64,000 nucleotides of DNA, taken from positions 102,116,279-102,180,278 of the forward strand of contig NC_039361.1 of assembly GCF_003573695.1 (NCBI RefSeq), in the 5' to 3' direction. The position numbers and the translations under genes were made by a program. Source of the stretch: Papaver somniferum (lineage: Eukaryota; Streptophyta; Magnoliopsida; Ranunculales; Papaveraceae). The notes under the pieces are model-generated. The model was not told the origin of the DNA and searched no databases. It was given only the letters and a program-made list of their open reading frames with translations. Of this stretch, positions 21,390 through 33,383 are shown piece by piece; within the stretch, counting starts at the first letter, position 1, and each line of letters begins with the position of its first letter.

Positions 21390-23225
21390 CAAGACATTGC
21401 CACGAGTCGTTTGGTGGCAGGTTTGTATGGATGAGATCTGCATCTTAGGAGGAAGGGTAGCCGTAGATCGTTGCAACCCTTCGTATGGAAACCAGCGGCA
21501 TGGTTGCAACCCTTGCATGCTCTTGGCACGACAAAATTAGGGTTTTGGCTTCGTGGCCAAGAATTGGCGCCGCAGCCAAGAGATTGCCACAAATCGTTTG
21601 GTGGCAAGTTTGTATGGCTGAGATTCGTATCTCAGAAGGAATAGTGGCCATTGATTGTTGCAACTCTTCGTTTGCATACAGTGGCATGTTTTAGGAGCGG
21701 CCGAGCTAGGATTTTGGCGTAGTTTAGGCGCGACCAAAATTAGGGCTTGGCATTGGGCCAAAAGTTGCCATGCGTTCGGTGGAAAGCTTGTACGGCTGAG
21801 ATTTGCATCTCAGGAGGAAGGGTGGCCGTTGGTTGTTTCAACCCTTCGTTTGCAACCAGTGGCATGGCTTAGGCGCGGCCGAGCTAGGATTTTGGCGAAG
21901 TTTAGGCGCAACCAAAACTAGGTTTTGGCATAGTTTAGGCGCGGCCCAAATTAGGGCTTGGCATTGGGCCAAAAGTTACCATACGTTCAGTGGCAAGCTT
22001 GGACGGCTGAGATTTGCATCTCAGGAGGAAGGGTGGTCGTTGATTGTTGCAACCCTTCCTTTGGCATCCAGCGGCATGTGGTAGGACCGGCATGGCTTTG
22101 GCATATTTTAGGCGCGGCCAAAATTAGGGTTTTGGCAAAACCGTGATGTTTGGCCTTGGGCCGGAAGTTGCCATGCGTTAGGTGGTGAACTTGGACGGCT
22201 GAGATCTGCATTTTAGATGGAACGGTAGTCGTTAATTGTTGCAACCCTTTGTTTGGCAGCCAGCGGCATGTGGTAGGGACGGCATGGCTTTGGCATTTTT
22301 AGGCGCGGCCAAAATTAGGGTTTTGGCAAAACCGTGATTTTTGGCCTTGGGCCGGAAGTTTCCATGCGTTAGGTGGCAAACTTGGACGGTTGAGATCTGC
22401 ATCTTAAATGTAAGGGTGGCCGTTAATTTTTGCAACCCTTCTTTTGGCATCCAGCGGCATGTGGTAGGGGCGGCGTGGCTTTGGCATATTTTAGGCGCGG
22501 ACAAAATTAGGGTTTTGGCAAACCGTGATGTTTGGCCTTGGGCCGGAAGTTTCCATGCATTAGGTGGCGAACTTGGCCGGCTGAGATCTGCATCTCAGAT
22601 GGAAGGGTAACTGTTGATTGTTGCAACCCTTTGTTTGGCAGCCAGCGTCATGTGGTAGGGACGGCATGGCTTTGGCATATTTTAGGCGCGACCAAAATTA
22701 GGGTTTTGGCAAAACCGTGATGTTTGGCCTTGGGCCAGAAGTTACCATGCGTTAGGTGGAAAACTTGGACGACTTAGATCTGCATCTCAGATGGAAGGGT
22801 AGCCGTTGATTGTTGCAACCCTTCTTTTTCCAGCCAGCGGCATGTGGTAGGGCCGGAAAGGCTTTGGCATATTTTAGGCGCGGCCAAAATTAGGGTTTTG
22901 GCAAAACCGTGATGTTTGGCCTTGAGTCGGAAGTTGCCATGCGTTAGGTGGCGAACTTGGACGGCTGAGATCTGCATCTCAGATGGAAGGGTAGCCGTTG
23001 ATTTTTGCAACCCTTCTTTTGGCAGCCAGCGACATGTGGTAGGGCTCGCATGGCTTTGGCATATTTTAGGCGCGACCAAAATTAGGGTTTTGGAAAAACT
23101 GTGATGTTTGGCCTTGGGCCGGAAGTTGCCATGCGTTAGGTGGCGAACTTGGACGGCTGAGATCTGCATCTCAGATGGAAGGGTAGTCGTTGATTGTTGC
23201 AACCCTTCGTTTGGCAGCCAGCAAC
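21390..23225. repeat. Minisatellite, about 192-bp unit, ten copies, in the 5' LTR of element 2
   Basis: The unit marker recurs near 21431, 21617, 21798, 22008, 22200, 22390, 22581, 22775, 22967 and 23159. Same unit as at 10900-12525. A gradient from diverged (left) to uniform (right) units is seen in both LTRs. Confidence 0.92.
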
Positions 23226-23229
23226 ATGT

Positions 23230-23470
23230 GGCAGGGCCGGCATGGCTTTGGCGCAGAGATGTGGCTGGCATGGTATGCCATTGGCACTATAGAGCGGCTG
23301 GCATGGTTGGAATGCCTTGGCGCGGAGATGTTGCTGGCATGGTATGCCATTGGCACTGTGGTGCGGCTGGCATGGTTGGCATGTCTTGGCGCGAAGATGT
23401 GGCCGACATGGTATGCCATTGGCACTTTGGTGCGGCTGGCATGGTTGGCATGCCTTGGCGCGGAGATGTT
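23230..23470. repeat. Minisatellite, 69-bp unit, second LTR
   Basis: Markers at 23278, 23346 and 23414, as at 12530-12775. Confidence 0.85.
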
Positions 23471-23646
23471 TCCAGTCAGTATTGAGGGTTCTGCCGTGGA
23501 ATATAGCTTATATAAAAAAAAGGTACCCCAGTAATTTTTACGTAGGCATGTTGAATGATTCAATAAATGTGCTAGTGGTCGTAGTGACGTCATGTCAGAT
23601 GTAAGGTTTTACGATTTTAACCCTAAGATAAAAACCACCATCAACA

Positions 23647-23651
23647 GAAGG
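23647..23651 (+). repeat. Target site duplication GAAGG, right of element 2
   Basis: Matches 10082-10086 exactly; follows the terminal ...CCACCATCAACA. Confidence 0.95.
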
Positions 23652-24271
23652 GAAGTCCAGAAGCGCCATATCTTATATCCAGAGGCTCAATCGCACGAGT
23701 AAGTCTTCTCGAACAACCTCTTTTACAGTCTGTTAATCCTCATCTCAACAAGAACTGGGGACGTGATCCAATCGTCAATCTAACTACGACTAGGCGATGT
23801 GAATAGGAAGCTGGTCCCTGTAAACATTTTATCAAATGTTTAGAAGAAGTCTCGATCGAGGATAAGAGGTCCAGAGGTCAAGTAGCAGGAGCCTTACCTA
23901 GTTTCTGAAATTAAACAAGGTGACTATTGCAAACTCCTTAGTACTGACAACTGGGATGAGTAGCAATACACACTAGATATCTCCCGTCAGTTCCTGAAGC
24001 AGTATATTACCGTTTCCCTAGTATTTCCCTTGTTTTCATAAAATACTTACAATTCATCCAAAATGTTTGCACCAATTTGCATTCATAGTTAAGATTTCAG
24101 TGAAACACCATTTCTTTCACAAAACAAAAACCTCTATTCTTCAAGAGCAGCCGCCTACCTGTTCAAAACCAAATCAAACCACAAAGGAGCGTCTCGTCTT
24201 TCCAAAACACCTAAAGGGAAAAGTCTTGGGAAGGAAACAAAGGCATTCAAGGGAAATAATTCAGCAACATT
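23652..24271. other. Element 1 interior right of element 2
   Basis: Continues element 1 after the nested insertion. I looked for protease, reverse transcriptase and integrase motifs in three plus-strand frames and recognised none. Many stops. Confidence 0.5.
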
Positions 24272-25197
24272 TCATCTTTTTTTAGAGAAAACACTTTTTA
24301 TACCCCGAAGAATAGCCTGCTTCAACTTCAACTCCTGAGACAGTTTCTCAATTTCAGATTTATGATTAATGAGATTCATGGGAGGAATCCTATCCATTTC
24401 AGTTTGCAAATTTCGGAGTTTGGAAATCCTTTCACATAACCATGAAACATTAAATTCGAAGTCTACACACATGTCTTGAAGATACTTCCGATATTCGATC
24501 ACTCATTCAGAAGCAACACGCCTGATCATACTACACATTTGGTTATGGAAATGTGTCCATACTTCTTCAATATTCGGGCGTACAATTCAGCATACTTCGC
24601 TGACACGTTGAACCCCCCAATTAACACGTGATTTACATGAGGAGCATCAAATTGAGGGTCGAGGACGCAGTCACGTCCTCAAAATCGTCGGTCGCCTCCA
24701 TTACCTCTCGGCTCTTCCTATAACGTCATCCCGGATACATATAAATCCAACAAGGGCGTTCATCTTCTCAAAGCATTAAAACTACGAAAGAAGTTGAGAA
24801 AGATTAGTATAAAGCTATATAGATAATTCATCCAGTCAACAGAGCAAAACATGTACATACACGTACATCAGAAGAATTGGAGATCACTGTAGCTACTCGA
24901 ACGCCACCTGCGATCCTCTCTGACAGAACCTATTTCCCATGGGGACTGCCTCCACCTTGCCTAGAGGATACCACTCATATGCCCACCGAACAACTTAAAG
25001 TCAAGGCCTCTTGCAATCGAGCACATGAGTTCGGAAAATTTTGAAATATAATGGAGAGGCTGGAGACAAAAATTACACATTCCAGAGAAGATCGATGGTA
25101 CAACTTCTACACCCTCTGGTCCGGGAAAAAGAATCGTCACGTGATTAAGATGAGTCCTAACAATCGTATAGTACACTTCGAAGAATTCATCATCCAT
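24272..25197 (-). pseudogene. Relic of the antisense PMD gene in element 1 (PMD core missing)
   Basis: On the minus strand a start MDDEFF at 25197 and about 80 codons match the N-terminus of the element 2 antisense gene (MDDEF..., then ...CxFCLQ). Near 24600-24700 it reads HVLIGGFNVSAKY and KKYGHISITK, against HVLIGGFSVPAKY and EMYGHIATTKK in element 2. The end at 24272-24502 (DMCVDFEFNVSWL, EIEKLSQELKLK, VFSKK) matches the element 2 C-terminus. The PMD core between is gone, and stops interrupt the rest. Same place (between interior and 3' LTR) and same antisense direction as in element 2, so the gene was in their common ancestor. Confidence 0.8.
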
Positions 25198-25755
25198 ATT
25201 GGGCGTGTCTTTGGAATCATTAATTCCCCTTGGCTTAGTAGCGGAAATATCCCCAGATTGCTTTGTTGCTGTTGATACTCGCTCTACCGCTGCTAACAAA
25301 GAAATTCAATCACATCGAATTACACATGGATATTGCACTCACGAGATGAACTTACCTTGTTGTTGTTTGGTGTACATGAAGATGGATGGGTCTTGATGTT
25401 CGTGCAAAACAGGAAAGAGCATAAGCTCCCTTTACACCGACGAAATCTTAAAGACGGAAAGGGTTTCTTCCTCTTGCTCATACGAACAGAATTCAGAGAA
25501 TCTAGTTGAGCTCCTAATACTTGACCGGACATGCCGCTTTCTTTTTCCTACCATTGATGAGAAAAAGCGTTAATTTGTTGGTAGCCCCTGATTGAAAGCT
25601 GCTTCACTAGTACGACTGCATAGGAAGTTCAAACCAAGCGATATACCTCTGGTAATATCTATCTGCTTCATCTTATTGGTTTTTTTTTCTGTCTGTCACC
25701 ATCTAGTTCTTACCCCACAACAATGTCATTGTTACGTGCTAAGCAGGGGATTTAA

Positions 25756-28343
25756 TATTCATTGTGGTTTTTAGTTTAGGGAGAAATATGCAAAAGTCTA
25801 TCTACCTGACCCGACATCGGAAGTAATAGACCTTGATATTTCTATATTCCGCAAGGAATTTGAAGAATATATCAAAATCTGATGAGTGCCTATGCCGCTC
25901 TTCATATTGTATTGAAACTCAAGCTCCTAGATGAATTGTTCACTAGTATAGAGCCTAATGAGTATTTAAGCTCCTAGTTGCATTATTCACTAATGAAATG
26001 GATCCATTTAAAAGTGCTGAGTGACTAAGCCTCTTCGCTCATATATGTATTGAGAAATTCAATATATTTATGTATATAAAATTTACTCAAAATGGTGCAT
26101 GTAGCAACAATCCCAAATATTCTATAAATTTTATCTTGCACTAGTATTATTCACTAATGCATAGCCTTCCTAGTATTTTCCCATGCTATATTCCCCATCC
26201 AAACTCTCAATATTGGCATGACATGACGATTAATGTTCACTCGCAATGAAGTAGCATGAATCTCCCAAAGTGTCAGTATTGAGACCTTCATGAAAACACC
26301 CACATAGGCTACACCACCCTCTGACAAAGAGATCAGCGCGTTCGCACACCTTTTAATTAAAAGTTGGCGCGATCGAACGCGTTTAAATTCCTTAAGGAAA
26401 ATCTAGACTGTCCATATCAGTCTCAGAAACGATCACGGCCAAAAAACAATTTCCACGCAATTCAACAAGCCTGGCAAAGCCCTGGAGGAAATATGCAACC
26501 ATCATGATGACCATCGGTGGGCCCACCAATGCCCCAACTGATCGGACCTTTCCTAAACGCATCCCAGCGTTGTCAAACGCCAACCCTTAGTAGGGTGGTC
26601 ACGCTGTGGAAAGAAGCTCGAACGAGCATAGACTGTCTAAAACAGTCTTAAAAGCGTCACATCCGTCCAACTTTTCCAGACTGGTTGGACGACTTGGATT
26701 ACTCCACGAGTGATTAGAGAAGTGCTAGCACGCACACCGGAGGCCCAGCTTTCCCCCATTCGATCGGTCTGTCCACGGCAAGACCATAAGGCAATAAATC
26801 GTTTGCCCAAACTATGGCAGGAGTGATGCTTCTAAACCCTAATTTGGGTCGCGGAAGTACATTAGCGTCTTAAATCGGTCACGACCATCCAACTTAGCCA
26901 GCCTGTTTGGATGGATTAGATCGCGTTTTGGACGATCATAGAAGTGCACACGAGTTCACCACCGGCCCAACTCTATTCGTGTTCGATCGACTTACCTGTG
27001 GGAGGTCAATGAAGCATCGAATTGCTCGATCGAACTGGAGTAGCCGCGGCTGTCCAAAACCCTAATTTGCGCTTTGCGGCAATATATTTCTGTCGCAAAT
27101 TGGTCGTGGCCACTCATCTTCTCCGGCCGAATCGAGTGGCCTAGATCTGATTTGGATGGACCAAGAGATGTAGGCATGCACGTTGGCAGCTCGTCTTCAC
27201 GCATGCTCAGCCGGTCCATTCGAATTAACACCCAGTGCTTAGATTCGACTGGCCAAAGAAGGGACGTCTGCACGTCCCTAAAACCTAAAATTATATCAAC
27301 GGCGGCAAACATCTGCAGCAAACCATCTCGTCCGTCCAATTTCGCCAGCTTGGTCGGACAGTTTGGATTAGATATTAGGCGATCAATGAGGTACCTCAAT
27401 GATCATCGGTCGCCACTCTGTCACGGGAAGCGATCGACCAAATGATGGATCGCCCATGCGGCCTTCAAACGATCATCCGAAGGTGGTCAGACATGCTGCT
27501 ATTTAAGACGCTCAATCCGCGACTTATTCAATCAAGCTTTAAAACAACGATGCTTCATGCATATCGATTTTCTTGAACTGCTTGCTTAAAAGAGATGTAT
27601 TACATGCATCGAACACATGCGATATTTTATGAATATCGACTCCATAAACAACTTAGTTGTTTCACCTAATACCACTGTATGTTATTCTTTGCGAAAGTCC
27701 AACGACTTGACCCACTTACTCGATACATCACACATGTCGCAAACTGGGGGATACTTACTGGGGTATTGGTCTTCCAGTTTACAATGTGTGGCGTGCAATG
27801 CGCCCATCACGAGAACGTATCAAGTAACATATGAACGGTTAACAACAATGAGATAAGTGGGTGAAGGAGTGACCACGTGATGATCACCATATCCTACACA
27901 ACCCCACTACTCCATCACTTAACCTTCTCCACTTCCTACGAGATCAAGGTTGCGCTCAAATGACTTGTATAAATAGGTTTTCACAAAGAGTGGACAAGTG
28001 TTGTCAACATAGTATCCAGAAAACACCCAGAACTGATAGCTTACATTATGCAAGCCAGTTTTACATTCTGATACAAGTCATAAAATATCCACACCTTCAA
28101 AATTCAATATTTTTGATCTCAACACCTTCTTCGCTTCCCTCCCTAAGATCAACCCTTCTCCTTCACTTTGTGACCGAAGCAAGTCTGGAACGACCATTTC
28201 TTGGTTTAGGCCAGAATTGTACAGATTGATCTCTCGAATCTAAAGTACTCCCGTGCAGTGCATTTGTCTTGGGTTTAGATTCGTTTCTCATCAACACACC
28301 CAAATTCACCAAAAACGGCAGAATCAGTTTTTACCCTCAAACA
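25756..28343 (+). repeat. 3' LTR of element 1
   Basis: 2588 bp, partner of 6042-8663. Its first bases read TATTCATTGTGG against TGTTGATGGTGG in the 5' copy, so the terminal TG is mutated. Ends CCTCAAACA followed by ACGGG. TATA at 27968-27977. Confidence 0.9.
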
Positions 28344-28348
28344 ACGGG
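28344..28348 (+). repeat. Target site duplication ACGGG, right of element 1
   Basis: Matches 6037-6041 exactly; flanking sequence resumes the CACTA transposase. Confidence 0.95.
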
Positions 28349-29831
28349 GTCATAAGTTCCGGAGCCTTTTCTGTTTCATCTTTTCCGTTGAACCCCTTCT
28401 GACATCTGAATGTATGATCGTATGGTAGGTATCTTCTACGCCTATATAAACCACTTTTCTACAATGTTTTAGCATGACATAGTAAGTATTTCTCCCACAC
28501 ACCTTACAGGCGTCTCGTCCCTGGTAGGGGCAACCACACAGTGTACCGAGAGTCGGGTAATCATTTATCGTCCATAAAACAACCGCACGTAGAGTAAACA
28601 TCTCCTGTTTCAGCGCATCAAAATATTCGACTCCATCAAACATTTCATTGAGATCCTCGACAAACAGTTGTAACATAACATCAATGTCCTTACAAGGCCC
28701 CCCATCGATAATTAATGACAACATGGTGAACTTTCTCTTCATACACAACCCTGGCGGAAGGTTGTAAATCACTGTCAGAATTTGCCACACATTGTGTGGT
28801 TTTTGCATGACTTTGTTTACGTCAACCCCGTCAGCTGAAATGCCTAGCCACAGATTTCGAGGATCATCACGAATTACGGGATATCTTTCATCTATATTTT
28901 TCCATGCTGGTGATTCCACCGGAATCCGTAAAACATTCTCTTCTTTCTTTTTGGTGTCGTGCCACAATAAATATTCGACAATTCTCTTTGATTGAAACAG
29001 CCGTTTCAATCTTGATTCCCCACATGTGGGAAATACCACAAGAATTTTTCCGGAATTTTTTCATGCACCTCTTGGGTGGTGTCGTCAACTTTCCATCTTG
29101 ATTCCCCACATGTGGGACACTTGATGTGATCCTTATAATTCTTCCTATAGAGAATGCAGTCATTGATGCATACATGTATCTTTACGTAACCTGAACCCAA
29201 ATTTCTCATCACCTTCTTAGCTTCATATGTACTTTTCATCATCTCATTTACTGGAGAGAGCATGGATTTTAACAGTGGTAGAAGTTCATTAAATAACTTG
29301 TCGGAAGCTCCGTGCTTGCTCTTCAAGTTAAACAATTCACACATTGCAGATATCTTTGTAAAATCAGCACATCCTTCGTATAGGGGTTTCCCAGCATCTT
29401 TGAGTATCTGTTGCATCTTCTCAGAATCCTTTGAAAAGTTATCTCCTATAAAGCACCATTTCTATAGTCTCTGCAGCATGTGTTGGTTCATCAGAGTGCG
29501 GACCGTTGTTTCCATTACCATCCAGAAGTGTCCACCTTAATGACTCATCTCCTTCCCCGTGCTTAGTCCATACGGTATAATTTTGAATGAATCCAGAAGT
29601 ATATAAATAAAACCTAACGTTACTTGCCTTGCGCACGTAGAGGTTCAAACATTTCACACATGGACATGGAAACCTAGATTTGCCGTCGTCGCGTGGTTCC
29701 CATTTCCCATTCGCAATATCTTGTTCGTATGTATGCATAGCAAACTTTATAAATGCTTTGACTCCGTCTTGATAAAGCGGTTTGGTTCTATCGGTATATA
29801 TCCGATATTTATCCATTACTCTAGGATCCAT
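28349..29831 (-). pseudogene. CACTA transposase, N-terminal half: Transpos_assoc and Transposase_21
   Basis: Minus-strand start MDPRVMDKYRIY at 29831. First domain (29439-29831) is the CACTA-associated N-terminal domain with FPCPCVKCLN and KHGE. Next (29006-29416) is the YEGC..FTKISAMCELFNLK and YEAKKVMRNLG segment, with NDCILYRK and the zinc-like CPTCGESRWK. Then Transposase_21 (28350-29039): KRLFQSKRIVEYLLWHD, DSPAW-like ESPAWK, DPRNLWLGISADGVD, YNLPPGLCMK, AVVLWTINDYP. Frame changes near 29430 and 29010-29040 break it; it continues at 6036 across element 1. A short copy of CCCACATGTGGG at about 29020 and 29100 marks a local duplication at one frame break. Confidence 0.92.
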
Positions 29832-30502
29832 TATGAATTCTCAGATACCTGGACGGAGAAAAAACTTGTCAACATCTTGTGAAATGTTATTGTGGTCCGA
29901 ATAAAACTACGAATTATCATTGCAAAGAGTAATACATACACAAAGAGTAATCAAAAATCACAATGTGAGTTCAGTTATCATATATGAATCATACAAATAA
30001 TCATAGGTTAGCTACCTATATACAGTTGCATGTGAATACAATATTTACCTGCTATGACCATTAAAGTTACAATCTCAGTTAACAAAGCAGTACTGAAAAG
30101 AAATACTTACACGGTCAATCCGATTATTCCGCAAATTGAAGCAAAACTGATAGGGGAATATATGGTTTATCCAGGAGATGAATCAGATGATCAAAGTAAA
30201 CCACTTGTTTTGTTTTCTAGGGGGAGGTTAGAAGATTTAAGAGTAGAAACATGAAATGATTTAAGACGAGAGAGATGAACACAGAGGGTAAATGGAAATT
30301 TGGCAATATTTTTACTAATAAAAAATTTGGCAAAATGTTTAAATGTATATCGTAAATAATTTGGTAAAATAGGAAGGTAAATATCCTTCAATTTGCATGC
30401 TGCACATTCTATGTTAAGAATTTTCTCAGTCAAATTTTGTTATCCCGCTGCATAATTTTCTGCTTTGACGGCCCTAAAAGACCGGAGTTAGATGCGATGC
30501 AA
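29832..30502. other. A/T-rich stretch upstream of the CACTA transposase
   Basis: Probably the promoter side of the CACTA element. No subterminal repeat array or CACTA terminus was recognised by eye. Small ORFs here have no recognisable content. Confidence 0.4.
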
Positions 30503-31760
30503 TTAATATTCATTCCATCCTGAAGATTTTTTTTGTTCGTACCCGAATTCAGAAAATAAATCAAAATGATAGATAAAAAGCGGAGTACATGTTGCTGCAG
30601 TTGTTATAACAGTACTAAAGTAAAAAACTAACTTTGTAAAAAGTGGAGTACGTGTTGGTGCATTTAAAAAATAAAATCGTAAGAACTGGAAGAGGTTATG
30701 TCCCCAATTAGAATTAAGTGAACTAAAAAACATTGCTCTATTTGTGTGTTCTGTCCAATTAAAATTAATATCTAAAACCAAAGCTCGATTCATCCAATGA
30801 ACATAATAGGTTTGATCATTGATGGATTTTATTAAAGTCTCACAATCTGATTCATAGATAACATGATTAAAGTTCTTAGAGGGTGCTAGAGTAACAACTT
30901 CCAGCGTAGCCTTACATTCCAGCTCCTCAGCTTCAACTCCTATCTTCATTCCTCCATTGAAGCATTGTCCTTTCACCGGAATGCAGCTACCTGCACAATT
31001 CATCACTATTAGCCCTATTCCACCTTGTAATGAATCTGACTTAAAAGAAGCATCAAAATTTATTTTCAGATAAACATTATCAGGAGGTTTCTATCTTAGC
31101 ACCTGCACAACCCCATTAGTAGAAGAAACAAGATTAGTTCCAGGAGACACAAGTGTATTAATGCCATCTATTGACATTATCCTATTTGGAGTTATGTTCT
31201 GAAAAATCTTTGAACATCAAATAGTCCAAACTGATGCATAAAAAAATTAGTCCAAACTGAAACCATTAGCAATTTATTAATCTCATGTCTAGTAATTCCT
31301 GCACCAAAGGTAATATTATTTCCTGCAGAAAACCAAGAGAGAATCCAGCTCCTAAATGAACCATGTTGTACCATAATATTACTAACATTGATATGTAAAA
31401 CCAACCAAATAGATCTAGCATAACCACATTCAAGGAATAGGTGATTACTGGATTCCACAAGATGATTACACAAACTACAATGCAATTCAATATCATTTCC
31501 ATATCTAGCTAGTTTATCTCTTGTTGGGACTATATCTTTTGAGAACTTCCAAAAAAATAATTTAACTTCCACAAAGCTTTCCATACCTGTGGAGAAACAG
31601 AATTAGTGCCTGCAAAAGTATTAGATGGACTAGACAACACATTATAGACACTCTTAACAAAGAATTGGCCTTTCCTATCTGGAAGCCAAATAAGAGTATG
31701 AAGTCTGATTCACCCACCATTGAGTTCTGGTGGTACTCCGTAGCTGGTGGTACTCCGAAA
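30503..31760 (-). pseudogene. LINE-derived zf-RVT / RNase H pseudogene
   Basis: Minus strand, in protein order: a zf-RVT domain starting KGQFFVKSVYNVL near 31680 and ending WKFSKDIVPTRDKL, CSLCNHLVESSNHLFLEC, SIWL (31192-31584, after a frame change near 31575); then an RNase H (RVT_3-like) part (30620-31006) with EAEELECKATLEVV and YESDCETLIKSI. This pairing is typical of the end of plant non-LTR (LINE) polyproteins and of many 'ribonuclease H' pseudogenes derived from them. The reverse transcriptase part is absent. Several stops separate the blocks. No target duplication or poly-A tail was located. Confidence 0.8.
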
Positions 31761-31794
31761 ATATGAATACTATGAAGTAAATGATTTCATCAAA

Positions 31795-32350
31795 TGTGAT
31801 GGCTTCCCCCTTTTCCTCTAAGTAGCGCGCTTTCACTGCTTCGTGCTACAAAAACAACACACAAACTTATTTGGTTACATATAAATTGAAAAAACGTATT
31901 GTGTGAATAAACCATAAAGATACGTACAAGTTGTAGAGGGGACAATCTAAGGTGGATTGCGTGCTAGATCCGGTGTTTGTTAATAAAAAACCCAGCTACC
32001 GCATCTAGGATGATGTTGTGCCTATCCTTGATTTGCTGAACACTTATTCTTTTCGGGTTCCCATAATCTTGGATAAATTTGTTATGTATCTTCGCCCAAA
32101 AGGTCTCGGTCGAGGAGCGATATAGAACTCGAATTTCGGCTGCCCATGCTTTGGTGATTGAAAAATCTTCTATGGAGTCAAACGATGCCATTTGTTGTAT
32201 GTGGGGGTAGGAATGAGTAGGTTCTCTAATAGGATACAAGTGGAGTGCACGTGCGTTTCTGGTCGAACACCGAGTTTCAAATACGCCTTCTTTCCTGTTA
32301 AACCAATTACTTAGCATGATAGAACACCGTTGCGAAGTAAAGAAAAACAA
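31795..32350 (-). pseudogene. Myb/NAM-like fragment (PIF/Harbinger ORF1 or 'GST T3-like' family)
   Basis: Minus-strand ORF 31964-32350 contains FSITKAWAAEIRVL, ETFWAKIHNKF and a KDRHNIIL stretch, the order seen in the Myb-like DNA-binding domain of the plant proteins annotated 'glutathione S-transferase T3-like' and of PIF/Harbinger ORF1. After a possible intron, ARYLEEKGEAITFDEII near 31795-31850 resembles the next segment of that family. No nuclease partner is seen. Family call is by pattern memory. Confidence 0.5.
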
Positions 32351-33383
32351 AATTGAGAGAATACGACAACAAATTCTCCTTTCTGGCTCTATAACAACGC
32401 CGACTTAATCTACAATGCAACTTTTACTACTTACAGCAACAAAAGCTAATTCCTAAATCCATAAAAAAATCACTACTAACAAAAATTAACTCAACCTAAA
32501 CCAAATTCCACAATTTTCGTCACAAAATTCACACAAAACATCAATTGTTTCAACCAATTAATACTGTCTAACAAAAATCAATAAGGAAATCATAAGGAAA
32601 CGTGATCATCCATGTGAACCCAAACCTAAAATTACAATCTTATTATTAAAATTTATCAGAGAATGCTCTAGATGAACTCTCTCTAATTGGTTTATGATCA
32701 TAAGAAAATGAAAGACCTGAACAAAACAAAAGAAACCCTAACAATATCGATGTGCTTCCACAATTTCCATCACATATAGGATATAGAATCACAACCAAGA
32801 TCATAAAAAACTCCTAAAATTGACAGAACCTTAGGTTTACAGAATATAGTAGAAAACGATTTTAGTTTTAGGAAATGTATATACCTGAAACCCTAGCGAT
32901 AGTAATTTCAAATTGAGAAAAACCCATCCCCTATTCATGAAATTAAACAAGTAAGTTCGAATTTAATCTGATAAGAGAAGGAAAGCATTTTGTTTTTCTA
33001 TTTCCTTACCTAGGGTTTCTTTATTTCGCCTCTTCCAGTATTTTTGTCGCGCAAGTAAGAGAAGGAAATAACATTTTTTTTCTCTTTTTTCTCTAGTTAT
33101 TAAAGCTACTTTAATTAACCAAAATGCCATTTTACCTAGGTTTATCACATCATTATGACATGGTGGGCTATAATAGATGCCATTTAGACTAGGGAACGTG
33201 TTCGGTTAAATCTATATCTTGGTAATAGGCGCGACCCTCCAAGAATTTATAGTTTATTCCTAATAGAGTAGTTTATTAGGGGATTAACAGGGAAACAAAG
33301 GGTCAGAGAGAAAATAATTTTAGAGAGATATTTGTTGAGGGAGATTACTGTTTACTGAATTTTTCTAAATCAAATCAATCAAA
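32351..33383. other. A/T-rich non-coding stretch
   Basis: No ORF with recognisable content, no array. The short minus-strand frame at 32963-33148 is Lys-rich and unlikely to be coding. Confidence 0.4.

Larger units (their letters stand above)
10087..23646 (-). mobile_element. Element 2: non-autonomous Tat-like LTR retrotransposon carrying an antisense PMD gene
   Basis: Minus-strand element with LTRs at 20577-23646 (5') and 10087-12950 (3'), perfect GAAGG duplications, a primer-site-like sequence next to the 5' LTR, and a purine-rich tract next to the 3' LTR (minus-strand AGTAGGGGACTTAA). Ends (TGTTGATGGTGG...CTCAAACA) match element 1, so the two are relatives. The interior contains no gag or pol that I can recognise. 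It is filled by a plus-strand, antisense, intron-containing plant mobile domain gene and by element 3. Without element 3 it is about 10.4 kb. Confidence 0.9.
20577..23646 (-). repeat. 5' LTR of element 2
   Basis: 3070 bp, partner of 10087-12950. Minus-strand TATAAATAGG at 20943-20952. It holds ten 192-bp units against nine in the other LTR, which accounts for most of the 206-bp length difference. Confidence 0.92.
6042..28343 (+). mobile_element. Element 1: Tat-like (Ty3/gypsy) LTR retrotransposon, nested host of elements 2 and 3
   Basis: LTRs of about 2.6 kb at 6042-8663 and 25756-28343 begin TGTTGATGGTGG (5' copy) and end CCTCAAACA, flanked by ACGGG. Two bases after the 5' LTR lies TGGCGACCATAGTGGGAGA, a primer-binding region resembling the Arg-tRNA type of Ogre/Retand (Tat) elements. 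The interior holds gag remnants, then the insertion point of element 2, then a minus-strand relic of an antisense gene just before the 3' LTR. I found no protease, reverse transcriptase or integrase. Without its 13.6-kb passenger the element is about 8.7 kb. Tat assignment rests on the primer site, long LTRs and antisense gene position. Confidence 0.9.

Noticed and set aside
32471..32490. CACTACTAACA as a possible CACTA terminus
   Set aside because: No inverted partner at the other end and no 3-bp target duplication could be matched.
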